A stretch of DNA of 17,470 nt from CAZMXI01 sp964570205 (GCA_964570205.1 CAZMXI010000107.1:1-17470); one strand, 5' to 3'. Counted from the first letter of the stretch, positions 1 to 7,169 are shown. Numbers and translations: made by a program. The notes: a model not told the origin generated them from the sequence alone.

Positions 1-954
1 GACCTGAGGCCCGAGCACCCGGCCGAGGCCGGTGAGAGACAGGCAGAGTTGCCGCTGGTATCGCTCCTTGGTGCGGGAATCCTCCGAGCGGGGCTCGAAG
101 AGCTGGAGCAGCGGCGTACCCCGGCGGTCGGACTCATCGATCACCGCGACCATGCTGTTGAACGCGGGGAAGAAGATGGCGTGCTGGTCGGCGGGAATCA
201 GCCTGGCCAGCGGATCACGGCGGGGATCGACGCCGGCGATGAGGGGCTTCCAGTCCATATCGCGAACAGTGATGCCGCGAATCGTGTCAACCGCGATCGT
301 CGCGACGGCTTCATCGCCGCGGAGAGCCAGGGCGCGATCGAGCTGGAGATTCTCGCTGACCGCGCGGCCTCCGGCGAAGAGATCGAAGGTGTCTTCGAGG
401 CCCTGGGGGCGAGCGGCGCGCCACGGCTCGTCGGGGCGCTGGACGGGCTTGCGGGAGAGGGCCTGCTCGGCGAGGCGCATCTGGTGACGGAACCAGGCGC
501 CGCCAGGGAGGCGGTGGCGAATCAGGAAGCCATGGTAATCCGCCTTGGCCTGATAGAATGCATCGCGGGCGGTGGCATCGGCGGCTGAGGCAGGGATGGC
601 GAAGCTGACCTGCGAGAGGCTGGTCCAGTCAGTGGTGGGCAGGTAGAGACGGCCGGCAATGTCCCTGCCAGCCTCAGCGCGCACAAGCAGGACGATCTGC
701 TGGTTGTTCCGGTCCTCGGGGATGTCTACGAAGGCTTCGCCGGGGATATCGAGGCGCGCGACGGAGTAGAGGGAGGGGCGGATGTTCGTGCGGAAGAGGT
801 CAACCCGCTGCCCGTCTTCGCGCGCAGGCAGTTGGCCCTTGGTGATTCTGAGGTTGTCGATGTCTACTCGAAAGAAGGCATCTTCTGCCAGCAAGGGGGA
901 TGCGAAGACACAAATAAGGATTGCGGCCGCCGACACAGGCAGGCGAGTGGGCAT
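1..954 (-). CDS. Exported protein of unknown function, 3' end outside window
   Basis: An open frame of 318 codons runs without a stop from an ATG at 954 to the left edge, so the C-terminus is missing. The N-terminus (MPTRLPVSAAAILICVFA, then SPLLA before EDAFF) is a clear Sec signal peptide: a basic residue, a hydrophobic core and an Ala cleavage site near residue 23. The mature part is soluble-looking, with no further membrane segment. It is rich in Asp and Arg and has no metal or catalytic motif that I recognise. The region around residues 257-275 (DQHAIFFPAFNSM) and the segment after it (RRGTPLLQLFEPRSED) have the feel of a conserved block, but I cannot name the family. A purine-rich GGGAAAGGGG lies about six bases before the ATG, and a perfect TATAAT sits farther upstream; both support this start. 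The gene is divergent from hom. Antisense open frames in this stretch are shorter and lack such signals. The reading frame is well supported; the function is unknown. Confidence 0.75.
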   Translation of the reverse strand, partial: MPTRLPVSAAAILICVFASPLLAEDAFFRVDIDNLRITKGQLPAREDGQRVDLFRTNIRPSLYSVARLDIPGEAFVDIPEDRNNQQIVLLVRAEAGRDIAGRLYLPTTDWTSLSQVSFAIPASAADATARDAFYQAKADYHGFLIRHRLPGGAWFRHQMRLAEQALSRKPVQRPDEPWRAARPQGLEDTFDLFAGGRAVSENLQLDRALALRGDEAVATIAVDTIRGITVRDMDWKPLIAGVDPRRDPLARLIPADQHAIFFPAFNSMVAVIDESDRRGTPLLQLFEPRSEDSRTKERYQRQLCLSLTGLGRVLGPQV

Positions 955-996
955 GATGGGCCCCTTTCCCTGGTAAAGCCACCCCGGACGCACCCC

Positions 997-1002
997 ATTA
1001 TA
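997..1002 (-). promoter_or_regulatory. -10 element of the leftward exported-protein gene
   Basis: Read on the minus strand this is a perfect TATAAT. It would place the transcription start near 990, giving a leader of about 36 bases that contains the GGGAAAGGGG ribosome-binding stretch before the ATG at 954. I found no good -35 box at 16-18 bases spacing, so the call rests on the -10 hexamer and its position. Confidence 0.35.
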
Positions 1003-1032
1003 ACCTCGGGGCGGTGTAGCGCCGCGAATCTC

Positions 1033-1061
1033 TTGCGAATCTAGAGGCGTACCCGTACATT
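1033..1061 (+). promoter_or_regulatory. Candidate sigma-70 type promoter for hom
   Basis: TTGCGA (1033-1038) and TACATT (1056-1061) are separated by exactly 17 bases, each matching four of six consensus positions. Transcription would start near 1068, about 22 bases before the hom start codon, leaving room for the GGAAGA ribosome-binding site at 1079-1084. The promoter is back to back with the leftward -10 at 997-1002, with which it would share the short divergent region. Confidence 0.35.
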
Positions 1062-1089
1062 CAAACCCTGTACCTATCGGAAGATACCT

Positions 1090-2412
1090 ATGTCGGAAAA
1101 AACTGTAGGCGTGGCGCTTCTGGGATGTGGCATTGTGGGTGGGGGCGTCGTGCAAATCTTGCGCGGGCACCGGGAGATGATGCGGCAGCGGACAGGCATC
1201 AACTTTGAGCTGCGGCATGTGGTGGTTAAGAGCGAAGCGGACTATCCGCCGAATGCTGGGGAACTGCCGATGTCGCTGGATGCGAATGCGGCCATCGACG
1301 ACCCGAAGACCGATGTGGTCATCGAACTGATTGGCGGAACCGGGGCGGCCGCGGCCTTCATCGAGCGGGCCTTGGCCAAGGGCAAGCCGGTCGTCACCGC
1401 CAACAAGGCCCTGCTGGCCCAGCGCGGCGCAGAACTGTTCGCCCTGGCGCGGAAAAACAGGACTTGCGTCGCCTTCGAGGCAAGCTGCGGGGGCGGCATT
1501 CCGATCATCGATGCGCTGCTGCGGGGGCTGGTGGCCAACCGGATCGACGCGTTGTTGGGGATCGTCAACGGCACATGCAACGTGATCCTGACGCGCATGA
1601 CGAAGAATGGCTGGTCGTACGAGCAGGCCCTGGCGGAGGCGCAACGGCTGGGGTTCGCCGAGGCGAATCCAACTCTCGATGTCTCCGGACGCGATGCGGC
1701 ACAGAAGCTGGCGATCCTGGCGAGCCTGGCGTTTAACATGCGCGTCGCGGAGAGCGACATTCACGTGGAAGGCATCGATGGCTTGCAAACGGCGGACATC
1801 CAGTTCGCGGCGGACCTGGGATATGTGATCAAGCTGCTGGCGATTGCTGAGCGGACGGCCGGCGACCGGGTCTCGCTCCGCGTGCACCCGACGCTGGTTC
1901 ACAAGGATGACATGTTGGCGGATGTGAGCGGCAGTTTCAATGCGATCAGCGTCTATGCCGATTCCCTGGGGCATGCGATGTGGTATGGCCGGGGGGCGGG
2001 GCGGACGCCAACGGCCAGTGCCGTCGTTGCGGACTTGGTCGGGGTGGCGATGGGTGTGACGCCACTGGCGTTCGAGCAGTTGCGGACGCTGCTGGACGCG
2101 ATTCCTCCGGCGCAAGTGCAGCCAATGCATGAACTTCGGTCTCGATACTACCTGCGGCTGATGGCGTTGGACCAGCCAGGGGTTCTGTCGCAGGTGACGG
2201 CGGCGCTAAGCCGGCAAGGGATCAGCCTGTCGGCAATCCGGCAGAAGGAGATGGAAGATGGGGGAAGGGTGCCGGTAGTAATCACGACGCACCTGGCAAG
2301 CGAAGGTGCGATGCGGCATGCACTTAAGGAAATCGACGCCTTGCCGACGATCAGTCGGCCGACGGCGTGTCTGCGGATTGCGGATCAGCCCAAGGAATTT
2401 GCAGGGAAGTGA
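1090..2412 (+). CDS. hom: Homoserine dehydrogenase with C-terminal ACT domain
   Basis: Catalyses NAD(P)H-dependent reduction of aspartate semialdehyde to homoserine, the branch point to threonine and methionine, in the cytoplasm. At 440 residues it matches the usual length of the monofunctional enzyme. The Rossmann nucleotide loop is GCGIVGGG (12-19), followed by TANK (103-106) with its conserved Lys. The catalytic domain carries GIVNGTCNVILTRM (157-170) and then GFAEANPTLDVSGRDAAQKL. In that stretch Asp202 and Lys206 match the catalytic Asp/Lys pair of the family. GRGAGRTPTASAVV follows at 300-313. Residues about 353-430 form an ACT domain (YLRLMALDQPGVLSQVTAAL), the usual site of threonine feedback inhibition. 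The start is supported by GGAAGA five bases upstream. The gene stands alone: no thrB, thrC or aspartokinase is adjacent here. Confidence 0.97.
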   Translation: MSEKTVGVALLGCGIVGGGVVQILRGHREMMRQRTGINFELRHVVVKSEADYPPNAGELPMSLDANAAIDDPKTDVVIELIGGTGAAAAFIERALAKGKPVVTANKALLAQRGAELFALARKNRTCVAFEASCGGGIPIIDALLRGLVANRIDALLGIVNGTCNVILTRMTKNGWSYEQALAEAQRLGFAEANPTLDVSGRDAAQKLAILASLAFNMRVAESDIHVEGIDGLQTADIQFAADLGYVIKLLAIAERTAGDRVSLRVHPTLVHKDDMLADVSGSFNAISVYADSLGHAMWYGRGAGRTPTASAVVADLVGVAMGVTPLAFEQLRTLLDAIPPAQVQPMHELRSRYYLRLMALDQPGVLSQVTAALSRQGISLSAIRQKEMEDGGRVPVVITTHLASEGAMRHALKEIDALPTISRPTACLRIADQPKEFAGK

Positions 2413-2536
2413 TATGGGCTCGGATGATGTGTCAGCCAGGTTCAACGGTGGGAAAGGTTAATGGTGGGGATTCCTGACAATGGGACGACGTCCCTACTGG
2501 TGCTGGTGATACGGGCTAGCGGGCATGGTACAGCGG

Positions 2537-2565
2537 TTGCCAGCGTGGTATGGTGGTTATATAGA
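2537..2565 (+). promoter_or_regulatory. Candidate sigma-70 type promoter for the pentahaem cytochrome gene
   Basis: TTGCCA (2537-2542, five of six consensus) and TATAGA (2560-2565, four of six) are 17 bases apart. They lie in a locally AT-rich patch of the 205-base gap after hom. Transcription would begin near 2572, about 46 bases before the cytochrome start codon. The rest of the 2413-2617 gap shows no gene or hairpin that I can support. Confidence 0.45.
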
Positions 2566-2617
2566 ACTGATTTTGTAGGCATTGCAGTGAAGGGGTGTTT
2601 TCGGGTATGGGCGAGCT

Positions 2618-3292
2618 ATGGTGGGCCGGCTCACATGGCGGATGATGCATGCGGCGATCGTTGCCGTGGCGGTGGGCTGCGCAGTGGGCTTGGTTACCGG
2701 GTGCAACCAGCAGTCTCGCTATCGGATGTTGACGTTCTTCTTCGACGGCGTGCCCGACCCGAATGCGCCTAAGGTTGAGCAGGCGGGGGGGCGGCCGGCA
2801 GCGAATCCAGGGGGCCCATCTGGGCCGACGGTGATACTGGCGTCGATTCACAAGCCCTACAAGGAAGAGAAGTGCGACGGCTGTCATACGGCGGCGGGCG
2901 CCGACATTCACGCGTCAGCGCTGGACTCGCGAACCTGCATGGGTTGCCACGAGAATGTTCCGCTGGCGTATCCGGTGATGCATGGGCCGGTCGCGTCGAA
3001 GGCTTGCCTGTGGTGCCACACGCCACATCAGTCGGAGCATCCGCACCTGCTCCGGACGAAGGGCACAGCTTTGTGCCTTCAGTGTCACGACTTGGAAGTG
3101 CTAAGCCTGGCATCTGAGGGGCACAAGCCCAACGGCCCGGATTGCCTGAGTTGCCACGATGCGCACGGGGGCCAGAAGCGATACATGCTCAAGCCGGTTC
3201 CGGCGACGCAGCCTGCGGTCGTGCCGGCAGTGGCCACACCGGCCACACGGCCATCGCCGCTGGTGTCGAATCTTGTCAATGGCTTTCGATAG
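2618..3292 (+). CDS. Pentahaem c-type cytochrome lipoprotein (doubled-CXXCH / cytochrome c3-like)
   Basis: Predicted electron carrier anchored on the periplasmic side of the envelope. The N-terminus (MVGRLTWRMMHAAIVAVAVG) is a basic and hydrophobic signal that ends in the lipobox LVTGC, so Cys29 should be lipidated. FFFDGVPDP follows at 40-48, a segment I associate with multihaem cytochromes of planctomycetes and related bacteria. Five CXXCH haem c sites follow: CDGCH 86, CMGCH 107, CLWCH 130, CLQCH 153 and CLSCH 176. Several extra His residues (such as H122, H137, H141, H169 and H183) could be distal ligands. The tail (about 195-224) is Pro/Ala/Thr-rich and haem-free. The start at 2618 is preferred over the internal MM because it gives the signal peptide its basic n-region, although no strong Shine-Dalgarno is visible. 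The redox partner is unknown. The gene is single and converges with the downstream ATPase gene 23 bases away. Confidence 0.9.
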   Translation: MVGRLTWRMMHAAIVAVAVGCAVGLVTGCNQQSRYRMLTFFFDGVPDPNAPKVEQAGGRPAANPGGPSGPTVILASIHKPYKEEKCDGCHTAAGADIHASALDSRTCMGCHENVPLAYPVMHGPVASKACLWCHTPHQSEHPHLLRTKGTALCLQCHDLEVLSLASEGHKPNGPDCLSCHDAHGGQKRYMLKPVPATQPAVVPAVATPATRPSPLVSNLVNGFR

Positions 3293-3315
3293 GTTTGGTT
3301 GCCCGCGACACCCCT

Positions 3316-4749
3316 TCATCGCCGGAAGAAGGTCTTGCCTTTGGCATTGTACTTGCTAAGGCGGTTGTTGACGTACAGGCCCTCGAGGAGGAACTCGCCG
3401 ACGGAGGCGAGGATGGCGGGGTCGCCACCGTCGAGTTTCATGTCACGGGCCAGATTGAGCGATGCCTGATGAAGGACTCTGACGGCCTTCATGTTCGCAA
3501 CGACTTCGTCCGCGCTGAGGTCGTCGCCTGCGGGGAACGTGAGATTGCTCTTGAATTGTTCGATGACAGCTTCGTAATCATCCGGATCTGCGATGCGGGC
3601 AAAGACGGCCTTGACCGCCTCGCCGACAAGTGCACGAATGAGCTTGTCTTCAGCGCCATCTTCCTCGGCCAGGGTCATTTCGATCTTGCCGCGGCTGGCG
3701 GCGACCAGATAGGCCAAGTCGCAGATTCTCGGAACAACCCGTTTCTCGCCGGTGACGATGCTGCGGCGCTCGGCATTTGAGATCACGGTCTCCATGTTGG
3801 CAATCGAGGCGCGCACCGAGACGCCGGAGGACTGCGAAACATGGGGCGAGGATCGGGCCATGCGAACGGTTTCCTCGATGATCTCGGCCATGAAACGGGG
3901 TAGGTCGATGCGGATGCCGCTGGCCGAGGGACTGTCCTGTCGCTCGATCCACGCGTTCTGCTCGGCGATCAGGATGCCTTCATCCACCGTTTCGGGATAA
4001 TGGGTGCGGATGACGGATCCGATGCGGTCCTTGAGGGGCGTGACGATTCGGCCACGGTTGGTGTAGTCTTCGGGGTTCGCACTGAACACAATACAGACAT
4101 CAAGGTCCAGGCGGATAGGATAACCGCGAATCTGGACGTCGCGTTCTTCGAGGACGTTGAACAGGCCGACCTGGATGCGGGGGGCCAGATCGGGCAGTTC
4201 ATTAATGGCAAACACCCCGCGGTTGGATCTGGGGATGAGGCCGTAGTGCATGGTGGATTCATCGGAGAGATAGCGGCCTTCGGCATGCTTGACGAGGTCA
4301 ACCTCGCCGAGGAGATCGGCGATGGTCACGTCCGGTGTGGCGAGCTTCTCGTGGTAACGATCGGCGCGGTGGACCCATTCGATGGGAGCATCGTCGCCCT
4401 TGTCGGCAAGAACGCGCCGGCCAGCCCGGGTCATGGGGCTGAGGGGATCGTCATTGATCTCAACATCTGCAAGGACAGGCATCCATTCATCCAGCAGGTC
4501 GGGGAGCATACGGATGAGGCGGGTCTTGGCTTGGCCGCGAAGTCCAAGGAAGAGCAGATCGTGGCGCGAGAGGATAGCGTTGACAATCTGAGGGATCACG
4601 GAGTCGCGATAGCCGACGATGCCGGGAAACAGCTCCTCGCCGGTCTGGAGCCTGCGAATGAGATTGCTTCGCAACTCATCCTTGACGCTGCGATAGCGGT
4701 AGCCAGTCTCCTTGAGTTGTCCGACATTGGATGGGCGCGGGTGCTTCAT
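3316..4749 (-). CDS. MoxR/magnesium-chelatase-ChlI-like AAA+ ATPase
   Basis: A cytoplasmic AAA+ ATPase of 477 residues. Relatives act as chaperone-like motors that insert metals or remodel partner proteins, usually with a VWA-domain partner. The Walker A-type loop is GLRGQAKTR (69-77). The Walker B position reads GVFAINE (178-184), with Asn in place of the usual Asp. Sensor 1 is FSANPEDY (Asn225), the arginine-finger segment is PLKDR (238-242), and the sensor 2 Arg is about residue 313 in SGVSVR. The pattern fits the COG1239-like group rather than chlorophyll-pathway ChlI; there are no other Mg-chelatase genes here. The start at 4749 has GAGGAG (4761-4766) 11 bases upstream, a rather long spacing. 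No VWA protein or other MoxR-operon gene adjoins it, so its client cannot be told. The ATPase family call is firm; the role is not. Confidence 0.9.
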   Translation of the reverse strand: MKHPRPSNVGQLKETGYRYRSVKDELRSNLIRRLQTGEELFPGIVGYRDSVIPQIVNAILSRHDLLFLGLRGQAKTRLIRMLPDLLDEWMPVLADVEINDDPLSPMTRAGRRVLADKGDDAPIEWVHRADRYHEKLATPDVTIADLLGEVDLVKHAEGRYLSDESTMHYGLIPRSNRGVFAINELPDLAPRIQVGLFNVLEERDVQIRGYPIRLDLDVCIVFSANPEDYTNRGRIVTPLKDRIGSVIRTHYPETVDEGILIAEQNAWIERQDSPSASGIRIDLPRFMAEIIEETVRMARSSPHVSQSSGVSVRASIANMETVISNAERRSIVTGEKRVVPRICDLAYLVAASRGKIEMTLAEEDGAEDKLIRALVGEAVKAVFARIADPDDYEAVIEQFKSNLTFPAGDDLSADEVVANMKAVRVLHQASLNLARDMKLDGGDPAILASVGEFLLEGLYVNNRLSKYNAKGKTFFRR

Positions 4750-4775
4750 ACGCGCATGGTCTCCTCGAAAGCCGA

Positions 4776-4805
4776 ATCATAGGGCTGGTCGAGGCGAAAT
4801 CGCCA
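4776..4805 (-). promoter_or_regulatory. Possible promoter of the AAA+ ATPase gene
   Basis: On the minus strand TATGAT (4781-4776, five of six consensus) is preceded, at 18 bases, by a poor -35 (TGGCGA, 4805-4800, three of six). Transcription would start near 4769, just ahead of the GAGGAG ribosome-binding site. This rests mainly on the -10. Confidence 0.28.
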
Positions 4806-4880
4806 GTGTCGAGCCAAGGTCGCAGCGCGTGTACACTGCGGCTGGGGGCTGATAGGCTTGGGACGCGACATGGGAGCGCG

Positions 4881-6047
4881 ATGAGAAAGAAGCGAAACGG
4901 CAGGCGCAGGGTGTGTTTTGTGACCGGAACGCGGGCGGAGTTCGGCCTGATGCAGACTGCATTGGAGGCGATTCGCGATCACGGACGGCTGGAACTGCAG
5001 ATCGTGGCCACAGGCATGCACCTGGATCGGCGTCACGGTCGGACGATGGAGCTGTTGAGCGAGGCGGGTTTTGCGCCGGATGCGGTGGTGCGGTGGCCGG
5101 CGGGCACCGGGCGGAGCGCGGCGTTCAACGCCGCGAACACTGGTCGCGCGATGGCAGATATGGCGGCGGTATTCAAGGAACTGGGCAGCGACATCGTGCT
5201 GGTGGTGGGGGATCGGGTGGAGGCATTCGCGGCCGCGGCTGCGGCGTACGTGTCGCACCTGGCGGTGGCGCACGTTCACGGCGGAGACCGCGCCATGGGC
5301 CAGGTGGATGACGCGCTGCGGCATGCGATCACGAAGCTCGCGCACATCCATTTCCCGGCGACCAGGCAGAGTGCGCAGCGCATAGAGCGGCTGGGGGAGG
5401 AACGGCGGCGGATCCACCGCGTGGGGTCGCCCGCTGTGGACGGAATCAAGAAGCAAGCGGCCGGATGGCCGGCAATTGCCAAATCGTTTGCGGGGCTGGG
5501 TCGCCGGCGCTACGCCGTGGTGGTGCTACATCCGGTGGATGCGGATGACGTGGTGGAGCATGAGCGGGCGGACCTCGTGCTGAGCGCGGTGATGCAGGCC
5601 GGTTTCGACCGTATCGTCGTCATCTATCCGAACAATGATCCGGGCAGCGGCGGGATCGTGCGGCGTTGGGAGGAAGCCGATAGGGATGGGCGGCTGCTGA
5701 TCCGCCGAAATGCGCGGCGGCAGGACTTTTTGGGACTGGTGCGGGATGCGGCGGTGCTGGCCGGGAACAGTTCCAGTGGCATTATTGAGGCGGCGACCTT
5801 TGGAACACCTGTAGTGGACATCGGACCGCGGCAACATGGGCGGGAGCGAAGCGGGAACGTGGTGCAGTGCGGGTACAATTCCGCCGCAATCGGCCGGGCG
5901 TTGCAGCAGGTATGGCGAGGCGGCCGACCGCTGAGGAGGCGATGCGCAAATGTTTATGGGACCGGGGGCGCGGGGCGGAAGATGGCCGATGTTCTGGCGT
6001 GCGCGGACCTGAAATGGGAGACTCTGCGTAAAGTGATCGTTTATTGA
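4881..6047 (+). CDS. neuC: UDP-N-acetylglucosamine 2-epimerase (hydrolysing), NeuC/WecB family
   Basis: Predicted to convert UDP-GlcNAc (or a modified form) to ManNAc-type sugar plus UDP, the first committed step toward sialic or legionaminic acids for surface glycans; cytoplasmic. The 388-residue length fits the family. Visible signatures are TGTRAEFGLM (15-24), ATGMHLDRRHG (43-53), VVGDRVEAF (108-116), HVHGGD (131-136) and RHAITKLAHIHF (147-158). The UDP-binding half shows GNSSSGIIEA (295-304) and FGTPVVDIGPRQHGRERSGN (307-326). NeuC proteins normally read HGGE where this has HGGD. I chose ATG 4881 because it is preceded by GGGAG (4872-4876) and directly gives the conserved N-terminal strand; the same frame is open upstream to 4731, but that part overlaps the ATPase gene. 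No neuB, neuA or glycosyltransferase is adjacent, so the end product cannot be named. Confidence 0.87.
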   Translation: MRKKRNGRRRVCFVTGTRAEFGLMQTALEAIRDHGRLELQIVATGMHLDRRHGRTMELLSEAGFAPDAVVRWPAGTGRSAAFNAANTGRAMADMAAVFKELGSDIVLVVGDRVEAFAAAAAAYVSHLAVAHVHGGDRAMGQVDDALRHAITKLAHIHFPATRQSAQRIERLGEERRRIHRVGSPAVDGIKKQAAGWPAIAKSFAGLGRRRYAVVVLHPVDADDVVEHERADLVLSAVMQAGFDRIVVIYPNNDPGSGGIVRRWEEADRDGRLLIRRNARRQDFLGLVRDAAVLAGNSSSGIIEAATFGTPVVDIGPRQHGRERSGNVVQCGYNSAAIGRALQQVWRGGRPLRRRCANVYGTGGAGRKMADVLACADLKWETLRKVIVY

Positions 6048-6159
6048 AGAGTGGGCGTCAAGTGAGGCGACTTATCGCTCGATACAGCTTCTAAGAGGGA
6101 GTCGTTGTTGCTCGGAGCCTGTTGCAGAGGCGGCCGGTGGCGGAGGATGTCAAACGCCC

Positions 6160-7032
6160 ATGTCGACGGAAATCGTTACAGATCCTCAGATTGTGGCCCG
6201 GGAGGCGGTGAGCAAGATTGGGAGCATTGCCACGCTGCCGGAGGTAACGTCGCGGATCGTGGCGACCGTGGAAGATCCGAACAGCTCGGCGGCGCACCTT
6301 CACAAGGTGGTATCGCACGACCCGGCGCTGGTGACGCGGATTCTGAAAGTCGTGAACAGCGCATTCTACGGGCTGCCCGGGCAGATTGCGTCGATCGAAC
6401 GGGCGATTGTGCTGCTGGGGCTGAACGCGATCAAGAATATCGCGGTCGCGGCGAGCCTTGGACAGCTATTTCGTGGTGTGAAGCTGTGCGAAGGATTCAC
6501 CGCGAAGGACCTTTGGACGCACTGCATCGCGGTGGGTGTGACAGCGCGGGAACTGGCCAGACAGATGCGCGTGCCGCTGGCGGACGAGGCGTTTCTGGCA
6601 GGGATGATTCATGATGTGGGCATCCTTGTGGCGCTTCAGACCAAGGCCGATCAGTTACGTCAGGTTTGCGAGACGGCGAAAGCGGGTGAGGCGGAGTGGT
6701 GCGAACTGGAACGGCAGGTGATGGAGGTGGACCACCAGCAGTTGGGGGCGGCGTTGTGCGAGCACTGGAAATTCCCGAGGTCGTGCCAGCTTGTGGCGCG
6801 ATACCACCACATTCCGACGACGCTTCACGATAACAATCGGCTCTTGGTGACGCTGGTGTATGTGGCGGATACGCTGTGCTGTGCCGGCCGGCATGGTTTT
6901 GACCTGACTGCGCGGCAGCAGGAACTGGACCCAGCCGCCATGGCGGGGATCGGCTTGGAGGAATCGCTGGTTGCCCAGACACGGCAAAGGCTCGGGGATG
7001 TGATCGCGGCGTCGGCGTCTATTTTCGGATAG
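6160..7032 (+). CDS. HDOD-domain signal transduction protein
   Basis: A 290-residue cytoplasmic protein made almost entirely of an HDOD domain, the HD-related output domain found in bacterial signalling proteins. Typical HDOD hallmarks are present: a LPEVTSRI start (26-33), SHDPALVTRILKVVNSAFYG (52-71) and IERAIVLLGL (79-88). AFLAGMIHDVGILV (144-157) follows. HD-type metal ligands appear retained: His121, His151-Asp152, His192, His216-His217 and Asp237 in VYVADTL. The GYP residues of c-di-GMP phosphodiesterases are absent, so it is not an HD-GYP enzyme. No receiver, PAS or GGDEF domain is attached. The only good ribosome-binding sequence (GGAGG, 6142-6146) is 13 bases from the ATG, which is long. 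A start just after it would be out of frame. The gene lies 112 bases after neuC on the same strand. Its target is unknown. Confidence 0.9.
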   Translation: MSTEIVTDPQIVAREAVSKIGSIATLPEVTSRIVATVEDPNSSAAHLHKVVSHDPALVTRILKVVNSAFYGLPGQIASIERAIVLLGLNAIKNIAVAASLGQLFRGVKLCEGFTAKDLWTHCIAVGVTARELARQMRVPLADEAFLAGMIHDVGILVALQTKADQLRQVCETAKAGEAEWCELERQVMEVDHQQLGAALCEHWKFPRSCQLVARYHHIPTTLHDNNRLLVTLVYVADTLCCAGRHGFDLTARQQELDPAAMAGIGLEESLVAQTRQRLGDVIAASASIFG

Positions 7033-7103
7033 CGAGACGCGGCATCGCGAAAAAGGGAGGTTCTAAGCGATTTTCCGGGACCGAACCGAGTGCGGACCTC
7101 GTG

Positions 7104-7127
7104 GCGGGCTGTTATAATCCAGCCCGC
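7104..7127 (+). promoter_or_regulatory. Extended -10 promoter inside a 7-bp inverted repeat (operator candidate)
   Basis: A perfect extended -10, TGTTATAAT (7110-7118), precedes the small Pro/Gln-rich protein gene. Transcription would start near 7125, about 45 bases before the ATG at 7170. The -10 lies exactly between perfect inverted arms GCGGGCT (7104-7110) and AGCCCGC (7121-7127), separated by 10 bases. Such an arrangement fits a repressor operator over the promoter. No convincing -35 is seen, which is common for extended -10 promoters. The inverted arms are not followed by a T-run, so a terminator reading is less likely. Confidence 0.55.
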
Positions 7128-7160
7128 ATCTTCTTTTGGCACGGCAGCGTTTTCACATCT

Positions 7161-7165
7161 GGAGG
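7161..7165 (+). promoter_or_regulatory. Ribosome-binding site fixing the start of the small Pro/Gln-rich protein
   Basis: GGAGG four bases before the ATG at 7170. It decides between this start and the in-frame ATG at 7101, which lies upstream of the predicted transcription start near 7125. Confidence 0.65.
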
Positions 7166-7169
7166 TCGC

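Noticed and set aside
49..588. Plus-strand open frame of 179 codons at the left edge
   Set aside because: It lies opposite a longer minus-strand frame with signal peptide, ribosome site and -10 box.
2461..2772. Small plus-strand open frame between hom and the cytochrome gene
   Set aside because: It overlaps the cytochrome gene in another frame and spans its promoter; the translation shows no motif.
4747..4757. Three-codon reading frame (ATG CGC GTA TGA) overlapping the ATPase start codon
   Set aside because: It could be a tiny leader peptide coupled to the ATPase start, but a frame this short is expected by chance and nothing else supports it.
4000..4782. Plus-strand open frame opposite the AAA+ ATPase
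   Set aside because: The ATPase frame has Walker, sensor and arginine-finger motifs; the antisense frame has none and no ribosome site.
4731..4880. N-terminal extension of the NeuC frame
   Set aside because: It overlaps the start of the divergent ATPase gene, has no family similarity, and the ATG at 4881 has a proper ribosome site and gives a normal-length protein.
7042..7060. CGCG-GCAT-CGCG followed by AAAAA after the HDOD gene, considered as a terminator
   Set aside because: The short stem is followed by A residues on the coding strand, not T residues, and the stem is only four base pairs.
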